Position numbers and translations under genes: made by a program. Of a stretch of 64,000 nucleotides of DNA, positions 48,996 through 58,189 are shown piece by piece. The stretch is from Devosia yakushimensis (GTDB lineage Bacteria; Pseudomonadota; Alphaproteobacteria; Rhizobiales; Devosiaceae). The notes beneath the pieces were generated by a model that saw only the letters and a list, made by a program, of their open reading frames with translations, made no database searches and had not been told where the DNA came from. Location: NCBI RefSeq assembly GCF_030159855.1, contig NZ_BSNG01000001.1, positions 2,852,001 through 2,916,000 on the forward strand. Direction: 5' to 3'. How positions within the stretch are numbered: position 1 is the stretch's first letter; each line of letters opens with the position of its first letter.

Positions 48996-50027
48996 ATGGC
49001 CAGAACCGCGCTTGTTGCTTGCCTGCTGATCCTGGGGGCGCTGAGCGCGCCGGCCTGGGCGCAGAATGGCGAGGTCAATGTCTATACCTATCGCGAACCG
49101 GGGCTGATCCAGCCGCTGCTGGACCGGTTCACGGAAGAAACCGGGATCAGGACCAATGTGCTTTATGCCGCCGATGGACTGATCGAGCGGGTGGCGGCGG
49201 AGGGGGAGCTTTCGCCGGCGGACGTCATCGTAACGGTCGATATCGGGAACCTCGCCAATGCCAAGGAACTGGGTGTGTCGCAGACCATTTCGGCGGCGGC
49301 TTTGGCGCGGGTGCCCGACCAATATCATGACCCCGATGGGCAATGGGTGGCGCTATCGCTGCGGGCGCGGGTGTTTTATGCCTCGATCGACCGGGTGAGT
49401 GAGACGGCGCTGACCTATGAGGACATTGCCAAGCCGGAATGGAAGGCGCGGCTCTGCACCCGCTCGGGCCAGCATGTCTACAATATCGGGCTGATCGCCA
49501 CACGCATCGCCCATTGGGGCGTGGACCGCACGCGAACCTGGCTGGGGGCGGTGCGGGATAACCTGTCGCGGGCGCCGACAGGGGCGGATCGTGACCAGGT
49601 CAAGGCGATCTTTGACGGCACCTGCGATCTGGCGATCGGCAATACCTATTATATGGGGCTGATGCTGACCAATGAGGCCGAGCCCGAGCAGAAGGATTGG
49701 GCCGCTTCCGCGCGGATCATTTATCCCGATGCGGATGGCGAGGGCACGCAGGTCAATGTGTCGGGGGCGATCCTGGCGAAATATGCGCCGAACAAGGACA
49801 ATGGCGATCGGCTGGTGGAATTCCTGCTGTCGGATGAAGCGCAGCATCTTTATGCCAGCGGCAATTATGAATTTCCGGTGGTGCCGGGGGTGGAGCCATC
49901 AGAACTCGTCGCGAGCTGGGGGATGCTCAAGGCGGACCAGACACCGCTGACCGAGATTGCCGCGCATCGCAAGGAAGCGGCGGCGCTGGTGGATGAGCTG
50001 AAGTTTGATGAGGGGCCGCAGAATTAG
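48996..50027 (+). CDS. Iron(III) ABC transporter substrate-binding protein (FutA/FbpA-like), copy 1
   Basis: Periplasmic ferric-iron receptor. 343 residues with a signal peptide ending SAPAWA-QN, then GEVNVYTYREPG, ADVIVTVDIGN, the iron-ligand tyrosine pair in NTYYMG and the C-terminal ALVDELKFDEG. Start at 48996 because GGAG precedes it by 8 bases and the signal peptide begins there. Its close paralog is the next gene. Confidence 0.93.
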   Translation: MARTALVACLLILGALSAPAWAQNGEVNVYTYREPGLIQPLLDRFTEETGIRTNVLYAADGLIERVAAEGELSPADVIVTVDIGNLANAKELGVSQTISAAALARVPDQYHDPDGQWVALSLRARVFYASIDRVSETALTYEDIAKPEWKARLCTRSGQHVYNIGLIATRIAHWGVDRTRTWLGAVRDNLSRAPTGADRDQVKAIFDGTCDLAIGNTYYMGLMLTNEAEPEQKDWAASARIIYPDADGEGTQVNVSGAILAKYAPNKDNGDRLVEFLLSDEAQHLYASGNYEFPVVPGVEPSELVASWGMLKADQTPLTEIAAHRKEAAALVDELKFDEGPQN

Positions 50028-50191
50028 GTCGCCGCATTGCTGCTGTTCTAACCACCCTGTGGGTTTAGGCGCAAATGCCGCAGGCGCGTAACATGATTTT
50101 CTCGCTCAGCTAACGGCTTGTTTTCGCATTGGATTTGCAACGAAGATTTGAATCGCTCTAAGCTGCAAGTCTTTGTTATTATTGGTATTTC

Positions 50192-50220
50192 TTGACATTG
50201 TGACGCTTTGCCAAGACAAG
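50192..50220 (+). promoter_or_regulatory. Possible promoter of the second iron-binding gene
   Basis: TTGACA at 50192-50197 with a weak AGACAA about 17 bases downstream, in an AT-richer patch (TTTGTTATTATTGG) that could hold an iron regulator site. The gap 50028-50260 has no other clear feature. Confidence 0.3.
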
Positions 50221-50260
50221 GCGTCCATTGCGGCCCCGATGCCGCCCTTGGGAGAGAACC

Positions 50261-51307
50261 ATGACAAAGACGACACGCCTTGCCTTTGCCCTGCTGAGTT
50301 CAACGCTTCTGGCGGGGCTCAGCACCCCCAGCTTTGCCCAGAGCGGCGAAGTCAATATTTACAGCTATCGCGAGCAGGGCCTGCTGCAGCCGCTGCTGGA
50401 CAAGTTCACTGCCGAGACCGGCATCGAGGCCAAGGTGCTTTATGCGGGCGATGGCCTCTTGGAACGCGTTGCCGCCGAGGGCGAATTGTCGCCGGCCGAC
50501 GTGGTGCTGACCGTCGATATCGGCAATCTGGTGGGCGCCGAGGAACAGGGGCTGACCCAGCCGATCACCACCCCGGTTCTGGCCGAGCGCGTGCCGGAAG
50601 CTTTCCGCGATGACGATGCCAATTGGACCGCGCTGTCGCTGCGGGCTCGTGTGTTTTACGTCTCCAAGGACCGCGTCGAGGATACGGCGCTGACCTATGA
50701 GGACATTACCGGGCCGGAATGGAAGGGGCGCCTGTGCACCCGTCCGGGCGACCATGCCTATAATATTGGTCTTATCGCGCAGCGCATCGCGGCCCATGGG
50801 CTCGACAATACCCGCGAATGGCTGACCAAGGTGCGCGACAACCTGGCCTATGCCCCCAGCGGCGGCGACCGCGAAGGCGTCAAGAACATCCTGGCCGGCA
50901 CGTGTGATCTGTCCATCACCAATACCTATTATATGGGTGTGATGCTGAACAACCAGGCCGAGCCGGAGCAGAAGGACTGGGCCAATTCGGCGCGGATCAT
51001 CTATCCCGACGCCGAGGGCGAAGGCACCCAGGTCAATGTGGCCGGCGGCTTCATTGCCAAGCATGCGCCCAATGCCGAAAATGCCAATGCGCTGATCGCG
51101 TTCCTGCTGTCCGACGACGCCCAGCAGATCTATGCCGACACAAATTACGAATTCCCGGTGGTGGCCTCGGTGGCGCCGTCCGAGCTGACCCTGTCCTGGG
51201 GTGCGCTGAAGCCCGTGGCGACGCCGCTGGTGGAGGTCGCTGCCAATCGTGCAGCGGCGGCGGCTCTTGTCGATGAGCTCAAGTTCAACGAAGGTGCGCA
51301 GAACTAG
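50261..51307 (+). CDS. Iron(III) ABC transporter substrate-binding protein, copy 2
   Basis: 348 residues, a tandem paralog of the preceding gene with many identical blocks (SLRARVFY, EPEQKDWA, FPVV). Signal peptide cut near SFA-QS, dual tyrosine NTYYMG. ATG 50261 is preceded by GGGAGAGAACC. It has its own upstream promoter-like element, so the two copies may be expressed separately, perhaps for different iron forms (inference). Confidence 0.93.
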   Translation: MTKTTRLAFALLSSTLLAGLSTPSFAQSGEVNIYSYREQGLLQPLLDKFTAETGIEAKVLYAGDGLLERVAAEGELSPADVVLTVDIGNLVGAEEQGLTQPITTPVLAERVPEAFRDDDANWTALSLRARVFYVSKDRVEDTALTYEDITGPEWKGRLCTRPGDHAYNIGLIAQRIAAHGLDNTREWLTKVRDNLAYAPSGGDREGVKNILAGTCDLSITNTYYMGVMLNNQAEPEQKDWANSARIIYPDAEGEGTQVNVAGGFIAKHAPNAENANALIAFLLSDDAQQIYADTNYEFPVVASVAPSELTLSWGALKPVATPLVEVAANRAAAAALVDELKFNEGAQN

Positions 51308-51354
51308 GCGCTGCCCAACCACGAGATCGAGGGGCTTGCAGCATCTCAGGATGG

Positions 51355-51374
51355 ATTCCGGCCTGCGCCGGAAT
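51355..51374. repeat. REP-type palindrome between fbpA copy 2 and the permease
   Basis: ATTCCGGC-CTGC-GCCGGAAT, a short perfect hairpin, with GGATTC before it and GAC after it. It is located in the transcript between a highly expressed receptor gene and the permease, as REPs often are. Confidence 0.7.
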
Positions 51375-51388
51375 GACACGGTGGTTGT

Positions 51389-53038
51389 TTGACGGCTCAG
51401 ATACGAGTGACCAAAAATGTGACCGGTGGGGTGAAAGCCCTGCCGGTCGTTGCGCTTGTGCTGGCTGTGGCGGCGGGATTGCCGATCCTGTGGCTGGGCT
51501 GGGCGGCGGTGAGCAGCGGCAGCAATGGGCTGGCCGCGACGATGTTGCCAACCGCCTTGCGGGAAACCGGCATTTTGATGGGATCGGTCGGGATATTGAC
51601 CGGCGTCGTGGGTCTGGTGGCGGCGTGGCTGGTGACGCATTACGATTTTCCGCTGCGCCGGGTGTTCGATTGGATGCTGGTGCTGCCGCTGGCGGTGCCG
51701 ACTTACCTGGCGGCCTATGGCTATGTGGAATTTCTGGGTTTTACCGGGCCCTTGCAGACGGCGTTGCGCGGGGTCACCGGCGCGCGGACGCTGCAGGATT
51801 ACTGGTTTCCCGATATTCGCAGCCATTGGGGCGCGGCCATCGTGCTGTCCTCGGTGCTGTACCCCTATGTCTATGTCGCGTGCCGGGGCTTTTTCCTGAT
51901 GCAGTCGGCTTCGCTCAATATTGCAGCGCGCACATTGGGCGCGGGCGGGATGCGGACGTTTTTTTCGATCATTCTGCCGACCTCGCGCCCGGCCCTCGTC
52001 GTGGGGGTGACGCTGGCGATGATGGAAGTGGTCAACGATCTGGGAGCGGTGCAGTATTTCGGCATCAATGCCATTACCGCCATCATCTATTCGACCTGGA
52101 TCAACCGCTCCGACTTTGGCGGGGCGGCGCAATTGGCGGTGACGGTGGTTTTGGTCATTGGCCTTTTGATCGCGGCGGAGCAGCGGGCGCGGCATAATCG
52201 GGTTTATCTCGCCAATCGCGATAGCCGGGTGCCGCCGGCGCGTGAGGCGCTGACAGGCGGGCGGGCCTGGGCAGCGTTCGGGTTTTGCCTTGTGCTGCTG
52301 GGCATGGGCTTTGGCATTCCGGTGGGGGAATTGAGCTATCTGGCGTTCAGGCTGGTGCTGCCCGAGACGGTGCGGATGACACTGGGCGCGTTGGGGCCGA
52401 CGCTGGTGCTGGCTTCGGCAGGGGCTGTTATCACGGTGATATTGGGGCTGGTGGCTGCCAAGATCGGGCAGCATGCGGGAAGCCTCTCGCGCGGCGCGAT
52501 CCGGCTGGCGACCTTGGGCTATGCCATTCCCGGCACGGTGCTGGCGCTGGGGCTGTTGCAGCCACTGGGACAGGCCGATCTGTGGTTCAATCGCATGACC
52601 ATGGCGCTGGCGGGCTGGCGGCCGGGGCTGATCCTGTCGGGCTCGATGGCGGCGCTGCTCTATGTCTATGCGATCCGGTTTCTGGCGGTGAGCCATTCAA
52701 CGCTGGACGCCGCGATCAAGAAGCGTGGCGATTCCATGCTGCATGCCGGGCGGGTGCTGGGGCAGAGCGGGCTGGGGCTATTGCTGCGGGTGGATCTGCC
52801 GACGCTGATGCCGGCCATCGTGAGCGCGGCGACGCTAGTGTTCGTCGAGATCGTCAAGGAATTGCCGGCAACACTGCTGCTGCGGCCGCTGGGGGTGGAT
52901 ACGCTGGCGACGCTGGTTTATGGCCGGGCCAATGCGGGGCTGTTCGCGCAGGCGGCGATGCCGGCGCTGTTTATCGTGCTGGCAGGGTTGGTGCCGGTCA
53001 TCCTTGCTACGCGGCTGGGCGATCGTAGGAAAGTATAA
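51389..53038 (+). CDS. Iron(III) ABC transporter permease (FbpB-like)
   Basis: 549 residues with 12 or so TM segments, two fused permease halves each with the EAA-type coupling loop (AARTLGAGGMRTFFSIILP near residue 175 and HAGRVLGQSGLGLLLRVDLP near 450). It is the membrane channel for the preceding iron receptors. The start is uncertain: TTG at 51389, GTG at 51407 or 51419, none with a good ribosome site. No ATPase gene of the FbpC type is nearby; it must be encoded elsewhere. Confidence 0.9.
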   Translation: MTAQIRVTKNVTGGVKALPVVALVLAVAAGLPILWLGWAAVSSGSNGLAATMLPTALRETGILMGSVGILTGVVGLVAAWLVTHYDFPLRRVFDWMLVLPLAVPTYLAAYGYVEFLGFTGPLQTALRGVTGARTLQDYWFPDIRSHWGAAIVLSSVLYPYVYVACRGFFLMQSASLNIAARTLGAGGMRTFFSIILPTSRPALVVGVTLAMMEVVNDLGAVQYFGINAITAIIYSTWINRSDFGGAAQLAVTVVLVIGLLIAAEQRARHNRVYLANRDSRVPPAREALTGGRAWAAFGFCLVLLGMGFGIPVGELSYLAFRLVLPETVRMTLGALGPTLVLASAGAVITVILGLVAAKIGQHAGSLSRGAIRLATLGYAIPGTVLALGLLQPLGQADLWFNRMTMALAGWRPGLILSGSMAALLYVYAIRFLAVSHSTLDAAIKKRGDSMLHAGRVLGQSGLGLLLRVDLPTLMPAIVSAATLVFVEIVKELPATLLLRPLGVDTLATLVYGRANAGLFAQAAMPALFIVLAGLVPVILATRLGDRRKV

Positions 53039-53195
53039 CCGCTGTACCTACTGCCATGTTAGTGGCGTTTGCCTATACGATTGGGCCATGGGAGCTGGCG
53101 CCACATGCGCCGGCACGGTTTTGCACGGGAATAACGGGCTAAGCCGGGTGCGATTCGCCTGGGGACGCCGGGAACGCGGTTTTTGGAGTGACGGG

Positions 53196-54677
53196 ATGGG
53201 CAGGATTTTCAAGAGTGCCGCGCTGGCTCTGGCCCTGATGGGCGCGCTGAGCGGAGTGGCGCTGGCGCAAAAGACCGAGGTGCGGATCGGGGTGGCGCTG
53301 GAGCCACCAATTCTTGATCCCACGGCGGGCGCGGCCGAGGCCATCGATATCGTGGTCTATCAGAACATTTTCGAGGGTCTGACCAGCATTGACGAAAACG
53401 GCGCGGTGCAGCCGGGGTTGGCCAGCGAGTGGACCATTTCGGACGACAATTTGACCTATACGTTCAAGCTGCATGAGGGCGTGACCTTTCATGACGGCTC
53501 GGCCTTCGATGCCGACGATGTCAAATTCACCTTCGACCGCATTCTGGCTGCCGACAGCGTCAATGCGCATAAGGAGCTCTACACCGATATTGAAAGCGTG
53601 ACGGTGGTCGATCCGTTCACCATCACCTTCAAGCTCAAAAAGCCGGTGGGGCTGTTCCTGTTCAATCTGGGCCGGGGCGATGCAGTGATCGTGGCGCTGG
53701 AAAGTGCCGACAATAATGCGACAACGCCGATCGGCACGGGCCCGTTTGCCTTTGTACAATGGGACAAGGGCAATCGCGTCTTGCTGGAGCGCTATGAGCC
53801 CTATTGGGGCGAGTTGCCCGCGCTGACCAAGGCGACCTACCGCTTTATCGGCGACACGGCAGCCATGACCAGTGCGCTGCTGGCCGGCGATATCGACGGT
53901 ACCAATAATTTCGCGCCGGATTCGCTGGCCGTGTTCGAGGGCAATCCGCAATTCAAGGTGCTGGTGGGCACCACCGAAGGCGAGACGATCCTGGGCACCA
54001 ATAATCGCAAGGCGCCATTCGATAATCTCAAGGTGCGGCAGGCCATGGCCCATGCGCTGGATCGCAAGGCGATCATCAATGGGGCAACCTATGGCTATGG
54101 CACGCCGATCGGCGCGCCCTTTGCGCCGCATAATGCCTATTATGTCGATCTGACCAATACCTATCCTTATGACCCGGAAGCAGCCAAGGAGCTGCTGGCA
54201 GAAGCGGGTTATCCCGATGGGTTCAGCGCGACGCTGAAGCTACCACCCTTGGGCTATGCGCGGCTCTCCGGGCAGATCATCGCGAGCCAGTTCGCGGCAG
54301 TGGGCATCAAGCTCGAGCTGATCAATGTGGAATTCGCCCAGTGGCTGCAGGACGTCTACACCAACCATGATTTCGACCTGACCATCATCAGCCATGTCGA
54401 GCCGTTCGACATTGGAAATTATGCCAATCCAGACTACTACTTCGGTTACGACAACCCCGAATTCCAGGCGCTGATCAAGACACTCAATGAGACGGTTGAC
54501 GACGCCAAACGCAAGGAATTGGCCATCGAGGCGCAGACCATCCTGGCCAAGGATGCGGTCAATGGCTACCTGTTCGAGCTCGCCCAGACCGGGGTGTGGA
54601 ACGCCAAGCTTGCGGGCATGTGGCAGAATTCTCCGATCGAAGGGCTGGTGCTGCGGGGGGTTCACTGGGTGGAGTGA
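53196..54677 (+). CDS. Oligopeptide/dipeptide ABC transporter substrate-binding protein
   Basis: SBP_bac_5 family periplasmic receptor, 493 residues. Signal peptide MGRIFKSAALALALMGAL, cut near ALA-QK. The mature part shows EPPILDPTAG, VVYQNIFEGL, LHEGVTFHDGSAFDADDVKF, GTGPFAFVQWDKG and AHALDRKAIINGATYGYG. First gene of a complete uptake operon with two permeases and a double ATPase. Ligand class (peptide, heme, opine or nickel) cannot be set from sequence alone. Confidence 0.93.
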   Translation: MGRIFKSAALALALMGALSGVALAQKTEVRIGVALEPPILDPTAGAAEAIDIVVYQNIFEGLTSIDENGAVQPGLASEWTISDDNLTYTFKLHEGVTFHDGSAFDADDVKFTFDRILAADSVNAHKELYTDIESVTVVDPFTITFKLKKPVGLFLFNLGRGDAVIVALESADNNATTPIGTGPFAFVQWDKGNRVLLERYEPYWGELPALTKATYRFIGDTAAMTSALLAGDIDGTNNFAPDSLAVFEGNPQFKVLVGTTEGETILGTNNRKAPFDNLKVRQAMAHALDRKAIINGATYGYGTPIGAPFAPHNAYYVDLTNTYPYDPEAAKELLAEAGYPDGFSATLKLPPLGYARLSGQIIASQFAAVGIKLELINVEFAQWLQDVYTNHDFDLTIISHVEPFDIGNYANPDYYFGYDNPEFQALIKTLNETVDDAKRKELAIEAQTILAKDAVNGYLFELAQTGVWNAKLAGMWQNSPIEGLVLRGVHWVE

Positions 54678-54702
54678 GAACGCTCGTTCCGCGCGTGGGA
54701 CC

Positions 54703-54831
54703 ACCCCCACCCCTGTCCCCTCCCCACAAGGGGGAGGGAGACCCTCTCAGTCTATCTTCGTAGCCGGACGCGTTGAGTCTGCGGCTCCATCGTCTCCCTC
54801 CCCCTTGTGGGGAGGGGACAGGGGTGGGGGT
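54703..54831. repeat. Perfect 39-bp inverted repeat element
   Basis: Arms 54703-54741 and 54793-54831 are exact reverse complements with a 51-bp spacer. Each contains a hairpin CCCCTCCCCACAAGGGGG. It is closely related in sequence and layout to the ends of the DUF559 element in cobN but carries no gene. It lies between the receptor and its permease, so it may lower downstream transcript levels. Confidence 0.9.
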
Positions 54832-54854
54832 ATTTTGCCCCGGATCTCAACGCC

Positions 54855-55808
54855 ATGATCCTCTTCGCCCTCCGCCGTTTCCTCGGCTTTGCCGCCACCC
54901 TGCTGCTGGCAGCGGTGGTGATTTTCTATCTGCTCGACCTGCTGCCGGGGGACCCGGCGCGGTTCACGCTGGGCATTACCGCCACGCCCGAAGCGGTGGC
55001 CAATTTGCGGGCGCAGATGGGGCTTGATGCACCGGCGCATGAACGGTTGTTGAGCTGGATCGGCGGCATGCTGCGGGGGGATTTTGGCATGTCCTATACG
55101 CAGCGGGCGCCGGTGGCGGCGCTGCTGTGGGAGCGGCTGGCGGTGACACTGCCGCTGACCGTAATGGCCATGATCATTTCGGTGGTGATCGGGCTGCCGC
55201 TGGGTATCTTTTCGGCGCGGGCGCGGGGCAAGGCGCCGGATACGGCGATCATGGTGCTGGCGCAGCTTGGCGTGGCGGTGCCCAATTTCTGGTTTGGCAT
55301 GATGCTGACGCTGGTGTTTGCCGTGGGGCTGCGCTGGCTGCCGCCGGGTGGGTTTACGCCCTGGGGCGAAGACCCATGGCTGGCGCTGCGCGGCCTGGTG
55401 CTGCCCAGCCTGGCGCTGGCGCTGCCGCAGGCCTCGATCCTGGCGCGGGTGATGCGGACGGCGCTGGTGGATGTGCAGGGGCAGGATTTTATCCGCACGG
55501 CGCGAGCCAAGGGGCTGACCATGGGCGAGGCCGTGTGGCGCCATGGGGTGCGCAATGCGCTGTTGCCGGTGCTGACCATTCTGGGGCTGCAATTTGCCTT
55601 TCTCATCGCCGGCACGATCATCGTGGAGAATGTGTTCTACCTGCCCGGCCTGGGGCGGCTGATCTTCACCGCGATTTCCGAGCGAGACCTGATCCTGGTG
55701 CGGGGGGCAACAATCGTGCTGATCGTGGCGGTGACGGCGACGATGTTCGTGGTCGACCTGACCTATGGGCTGGTCGATCCGCGGCTGCGGGAGCGGGGCA
55801 CGCCATGA
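54855..55808 (+). CDS. Peptide ABC transporter permease (DppB-like)
   Basis: 317 residues, six TM segments, LLPGDPARFTLG and the coupling motif GQDFIRTARAKGLTMGEAVWRHGVRNALLP typical of DppB/OppB when split over about 215-245. Ends FYLPGLGRLIFTAI and VDLTYGLVDPRLRERG. Overlaps the next permease by 4 bases (ATGA). Confidence 0.94.
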   Translation: MILFALRRFLGFAATLLLAAVVIFYLLDLLPGDPARFTLGITATPEAVANLRAQMGLDAPAHERLLSWIGGMLRGDFGMSYTQRAPVAALLWERLAVTLPLTVMAMIISVVIGLPLGIFSARARGKAPDTAIMVLAQLGVAVPNFWFGMMLTLVFAVGLRWLPPGGFTPWGEDPWLALRGLVLPSLALALPQASILARVMRTALVDVQGQDFIRTARAKGLTMGEAVWRHGVRNALLPVLTILGLQFAFLIAGTIIVENVFYLPGLGRLIFTAISERDLILVRGATIVLIVAVTATMFVVDLTYGLVDPRLRERGTP

Positions 55809-56644
55809 ATTTTCTGAGGCGCCATCCCAATCTGATGATCGGCCTTATAGGGACAATCCTGTTTGCCCTGTTGGGGCTGGTCTCGCTGGTTTGGACCCCC
55901 TACCCGATCGCGCAAATCGATATCGCCCGCCGCTTTCTGGCGCCCATTGCCGAACATTGGCTGGGCACCGATAATCTGGGCCGGGACATGGCTTCGCTGG
56001 TCATGTCGGGCACGCTGACGAGCTTTGTGGTGGCGGCTTTGGCCGTGGCTATCGGGGCGGGCATTGGCGTGCCGCTGGGATTGGCCGCTGCAGCCTGGGG
56101 CGGGCCGGTGGAATGGCTGGTGCTGCGCTTTTCCGATTTCCTCTTCGCCTTCCCGGCGATCATCATCGCCATTCTGGTGACGGCTCTGTTCGGGCCCGGG
56201 GCGATCAATGCGGTGCTGGCGATTGGGCTCTTCAATATCCCGGTGTTTGCGCGGGTGGCGCGCGGTGGAGCGTTGAGCATTGCAACGCTGGATTTCGTGG
56301 CTGCGGGGCGGCTCGCAGGGCTGGGACCGGCCGCTATCGCCTATCGGCATTTGCTGCCCAATATCATGAGCCTGATTATCGTGCAGGGAACGATCCAGCT
56401 GTCGCTGGGCATATTGGCCGAGGCGGGGCTCAGCTATGTGGGGCTGGGCACCCAGCCGCCGGCGACGAGCCTTGGCCTGATGTTGCGCGATGCGCAATCG
56501 ATGTTCCTGATCCATCCGTGGCTGACGCTGGTACCGGGGGTGAGCATAGTGCTCATCGTCATTGCCCTCAATATTGCCGGCGACGGATTGCGCGACGCTA
56601 TCGATCCACGGCTGCGGCAGGTGAATGCCAATGTCGTTGCTTGA
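55805..56644 (+). CDS. Peptide ABC transporter permease (DppC-like)
   Basis: 279 residues: N-terminal NFLRRHPNLMIGLIG, the HWLGTDNLGRDM signature of DppC/OppC, several TM segments, then the coupling region DFVAAGRLAGLGPAAIAYRHLLPN and the end GDGLRDAIDPRLRQ. Starts in the dppB stop and ends inside the start of the ATPase gene, so the whole transporter is tightly coupled. Confidence 0.94.
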   Translation: MNFLRRHPNLMIGLIGTILFALLGLVSLVWTPYPIAQIDIARRFLAPIAEHWLGTDNLGRDMASLVMSGTLTSFVVAALAVAIGAGIGVPLGLAAAAWGGPVEWLVLRFSDFLFAFPAIIIAILVTALFGPGAINAVLAIGLFNIPVFARVARGGALSIATLDFVAAGRLAGLGPAAIAYRHLLPNIMSLIIVQGTIQLSLGILAEAGLSYVGLGTQPPATSLGLMLRDAQSMFLIHPWLTLVPGVSIVLIVIALNIAGDGLRDAIDPRLRQVNANVVA

Positions 56645-58187
56645 GGTCAAAGGGCTCTCCGTGCGCTTCGGCAATGCCGAGGTGGTCAGCGATGTGAGCT
56701 TTGCGCTGGAGCGCGGCGAACGGTTCGGCATTATCGGGGAGAGCGGGTCGGGCAAGACGCTGACGGCGCTGGCGGCGACGGGGCTATTGCCCGAGGGCGC
56801 ATTGGTGGGCGGCAGTATCAGCATTGATGGTGTGCCCCTGCCCACCAATGAACGCGAGATGGCGCGGCTGCGCGGCAAGCGGATCGGCATGGTGTTTCAG
56901 GAGCCGATGACGGCGCTGAACCCGTTGATGCGAGTGAGCGAACAGATCGCAGAGGCTATTACCCTAAATCGCGGCGACAGCCCGCAATTGGACGTGCCCA
57001 ATCTGCTCAAGGAAGTGGGGTTGGAGCTCAAGCACGGTGAGCGGTTTCCCCATCAATTGTCGGGCGGGCAGCGGCAGCGCGTGATGATCGCGGTGGCGCT
57101 GGCGAGCCAGCCCGACATTCTGATTGCCGATGAACCGACGTCGGCGCTGGACCTGATTACGCAGAAGCGCGTGCTGGATCTGATCGCCGAGATTTGCACG
57201 CGGCGGCGCATGGCGCTGCTGTTCATCAGCCATGACCTCAAGGCCGTCGGCGTGCTGTGCAGCCGGGTGGCGGTGATGCATCGCGGGCGGCTGGTGGAAA
57301 TGGGTGCGGCATCGGCCGTGTTCACCCGGCCGCAACAGGATTATACGCGCAGGCTGATTGCGGCGTCGCGCTTCGAGGTGACGCGCGAGGACCATGCACA
57401 GGCGGGTGCGCCCCTGCTGGAAGTGGATCAGGTGGTGCGCGAATACCGGCAGGGCGGATGGTGGCCCTGGTGGGAGAGGCCGCTGCGTGCGGTGGATGGG
57501 GTGAGCCTTGCCATCAGCGAGGGGGAATGCGTAGCGCTGGTCGGCCCCTCCGGTTGCGGCAAGACCACGCTGGCCAAGATGATCGTGGGACTGGATAGCG
57601 CCACGGCGGGTCAAATCCGGCTCGGCGGGCGGAGCTATCACGGCACTGACCTGCCGCGGGAGAAGCGGCGCGATGTATCGCTGGTGTTTCAGGACCCATT
57701 CGGGAGTTTTAATCCGCGACTGACCATAGCCCAGTCATTGGGGGAGCCGCTGCGGCTCGAGGCAGAATTGGACCTTGTGGAGCGGCAGCGCCGGCTGGCC
57801 GAGGCCATCGAGGCGGTTGGGCTGCGGGCGGACATGCTGGCGCGGTATCCACATGAATTTTCGGGCGGGCAGCGGCAGCGGCTGGCCATTGCACGGGCGC
57901 TGGTGACGCGGCCCAAACTGGTGGTGCTGGACGAGCCGGTTTCGGCGCTGGATGTATCGGTGCGCGGGGAAGTGCTGGCGCTGTTGGCGCGGCTGCAGGC
58001 GGATTTCGGGCTGACCTATCTCATCATCAGCCACGATATCGATATGGTGCGGGCCGTGGCCGACCGCGTGCTGGTGATGGAGTCCGGGCGCATTGTCGAG
58101 GAAGGCTCGCCCGAGACCATATTTGCCGAGCCGCAGCATAGGCTGACGCGCGAGCTGATGGCCGCGCGCCTGCCCGATGTTGGATGA
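56631..58187 (+). CDS. Double ATP-binding protein of the peptide transporter (DppD-DppF fused)
   Basis: 518 residues with two complete ABC ATPase domains. N-terminal: Walker A GESGSGKT (36-43), signature LSGGQRQRV, Walker B ILIADEPTSALD. C-terminal: GPSGCGKTT (about 305-312), FSGGQRQRL, LVVLDEPVSALDVS. Each half has its own Q- and H-loops. ATG 56631 gives MSLLEVKGLSVRFG, with ATG 56625 two codons earlier. Overlaps the permease by 14 bases. Confidence 0.95.
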   Translation: MSLLEVKGLSVRFGNAEVVSDVSFALERGERFGIIGESGSGKTLTALAATGLLPEGALVGGSISIDGVPLPTNEREMARLRGKRIGMVFQEPMTALNPLMRVSEQIAEAITLNRGDSPQLDVPNLLKEVGLELKHGERFPHQLSGGQRQRVMIAVALASQPDILIADEPTSALDLITQKRVLDLIAEICTRRRMALLFISHDLKAVGVLCSRVAVMHRGRLVEMGAASAVFTRPQQDYTRRLIAASRFEVTREDHAQAGAPLLEVDQVVREYRQGGWWPWWERPLRAVDGVSLAISEGECVALVGPSGCGKTTLAKMIVGLDSATAGQIRLGGRSYHGTDLPREKRRDVSLVFQDPFGSFNPRLTIAQSLGEPLRLEAELDLVERQRRLAEAIEAVGLRADMLARYPHEFSGGQRQRLAIARALVTRPKLVVLDEPVSALDVSVRGEVLALLARLQADFGLTYLIISHDIDMVRAVADRVLVMESGRIVEEGSPETIFAEPQHRLTRELMAARLPDVG

Positions 58188-58189
58188 AG

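Noticed and set aside
50300..52696. A 798-codon minus-strand open frame
   Set aside because: Antisense to the iron receptor and permease genes, which have clear domains. The antisense product is Arg/Gln/His-rich and unlike any family.
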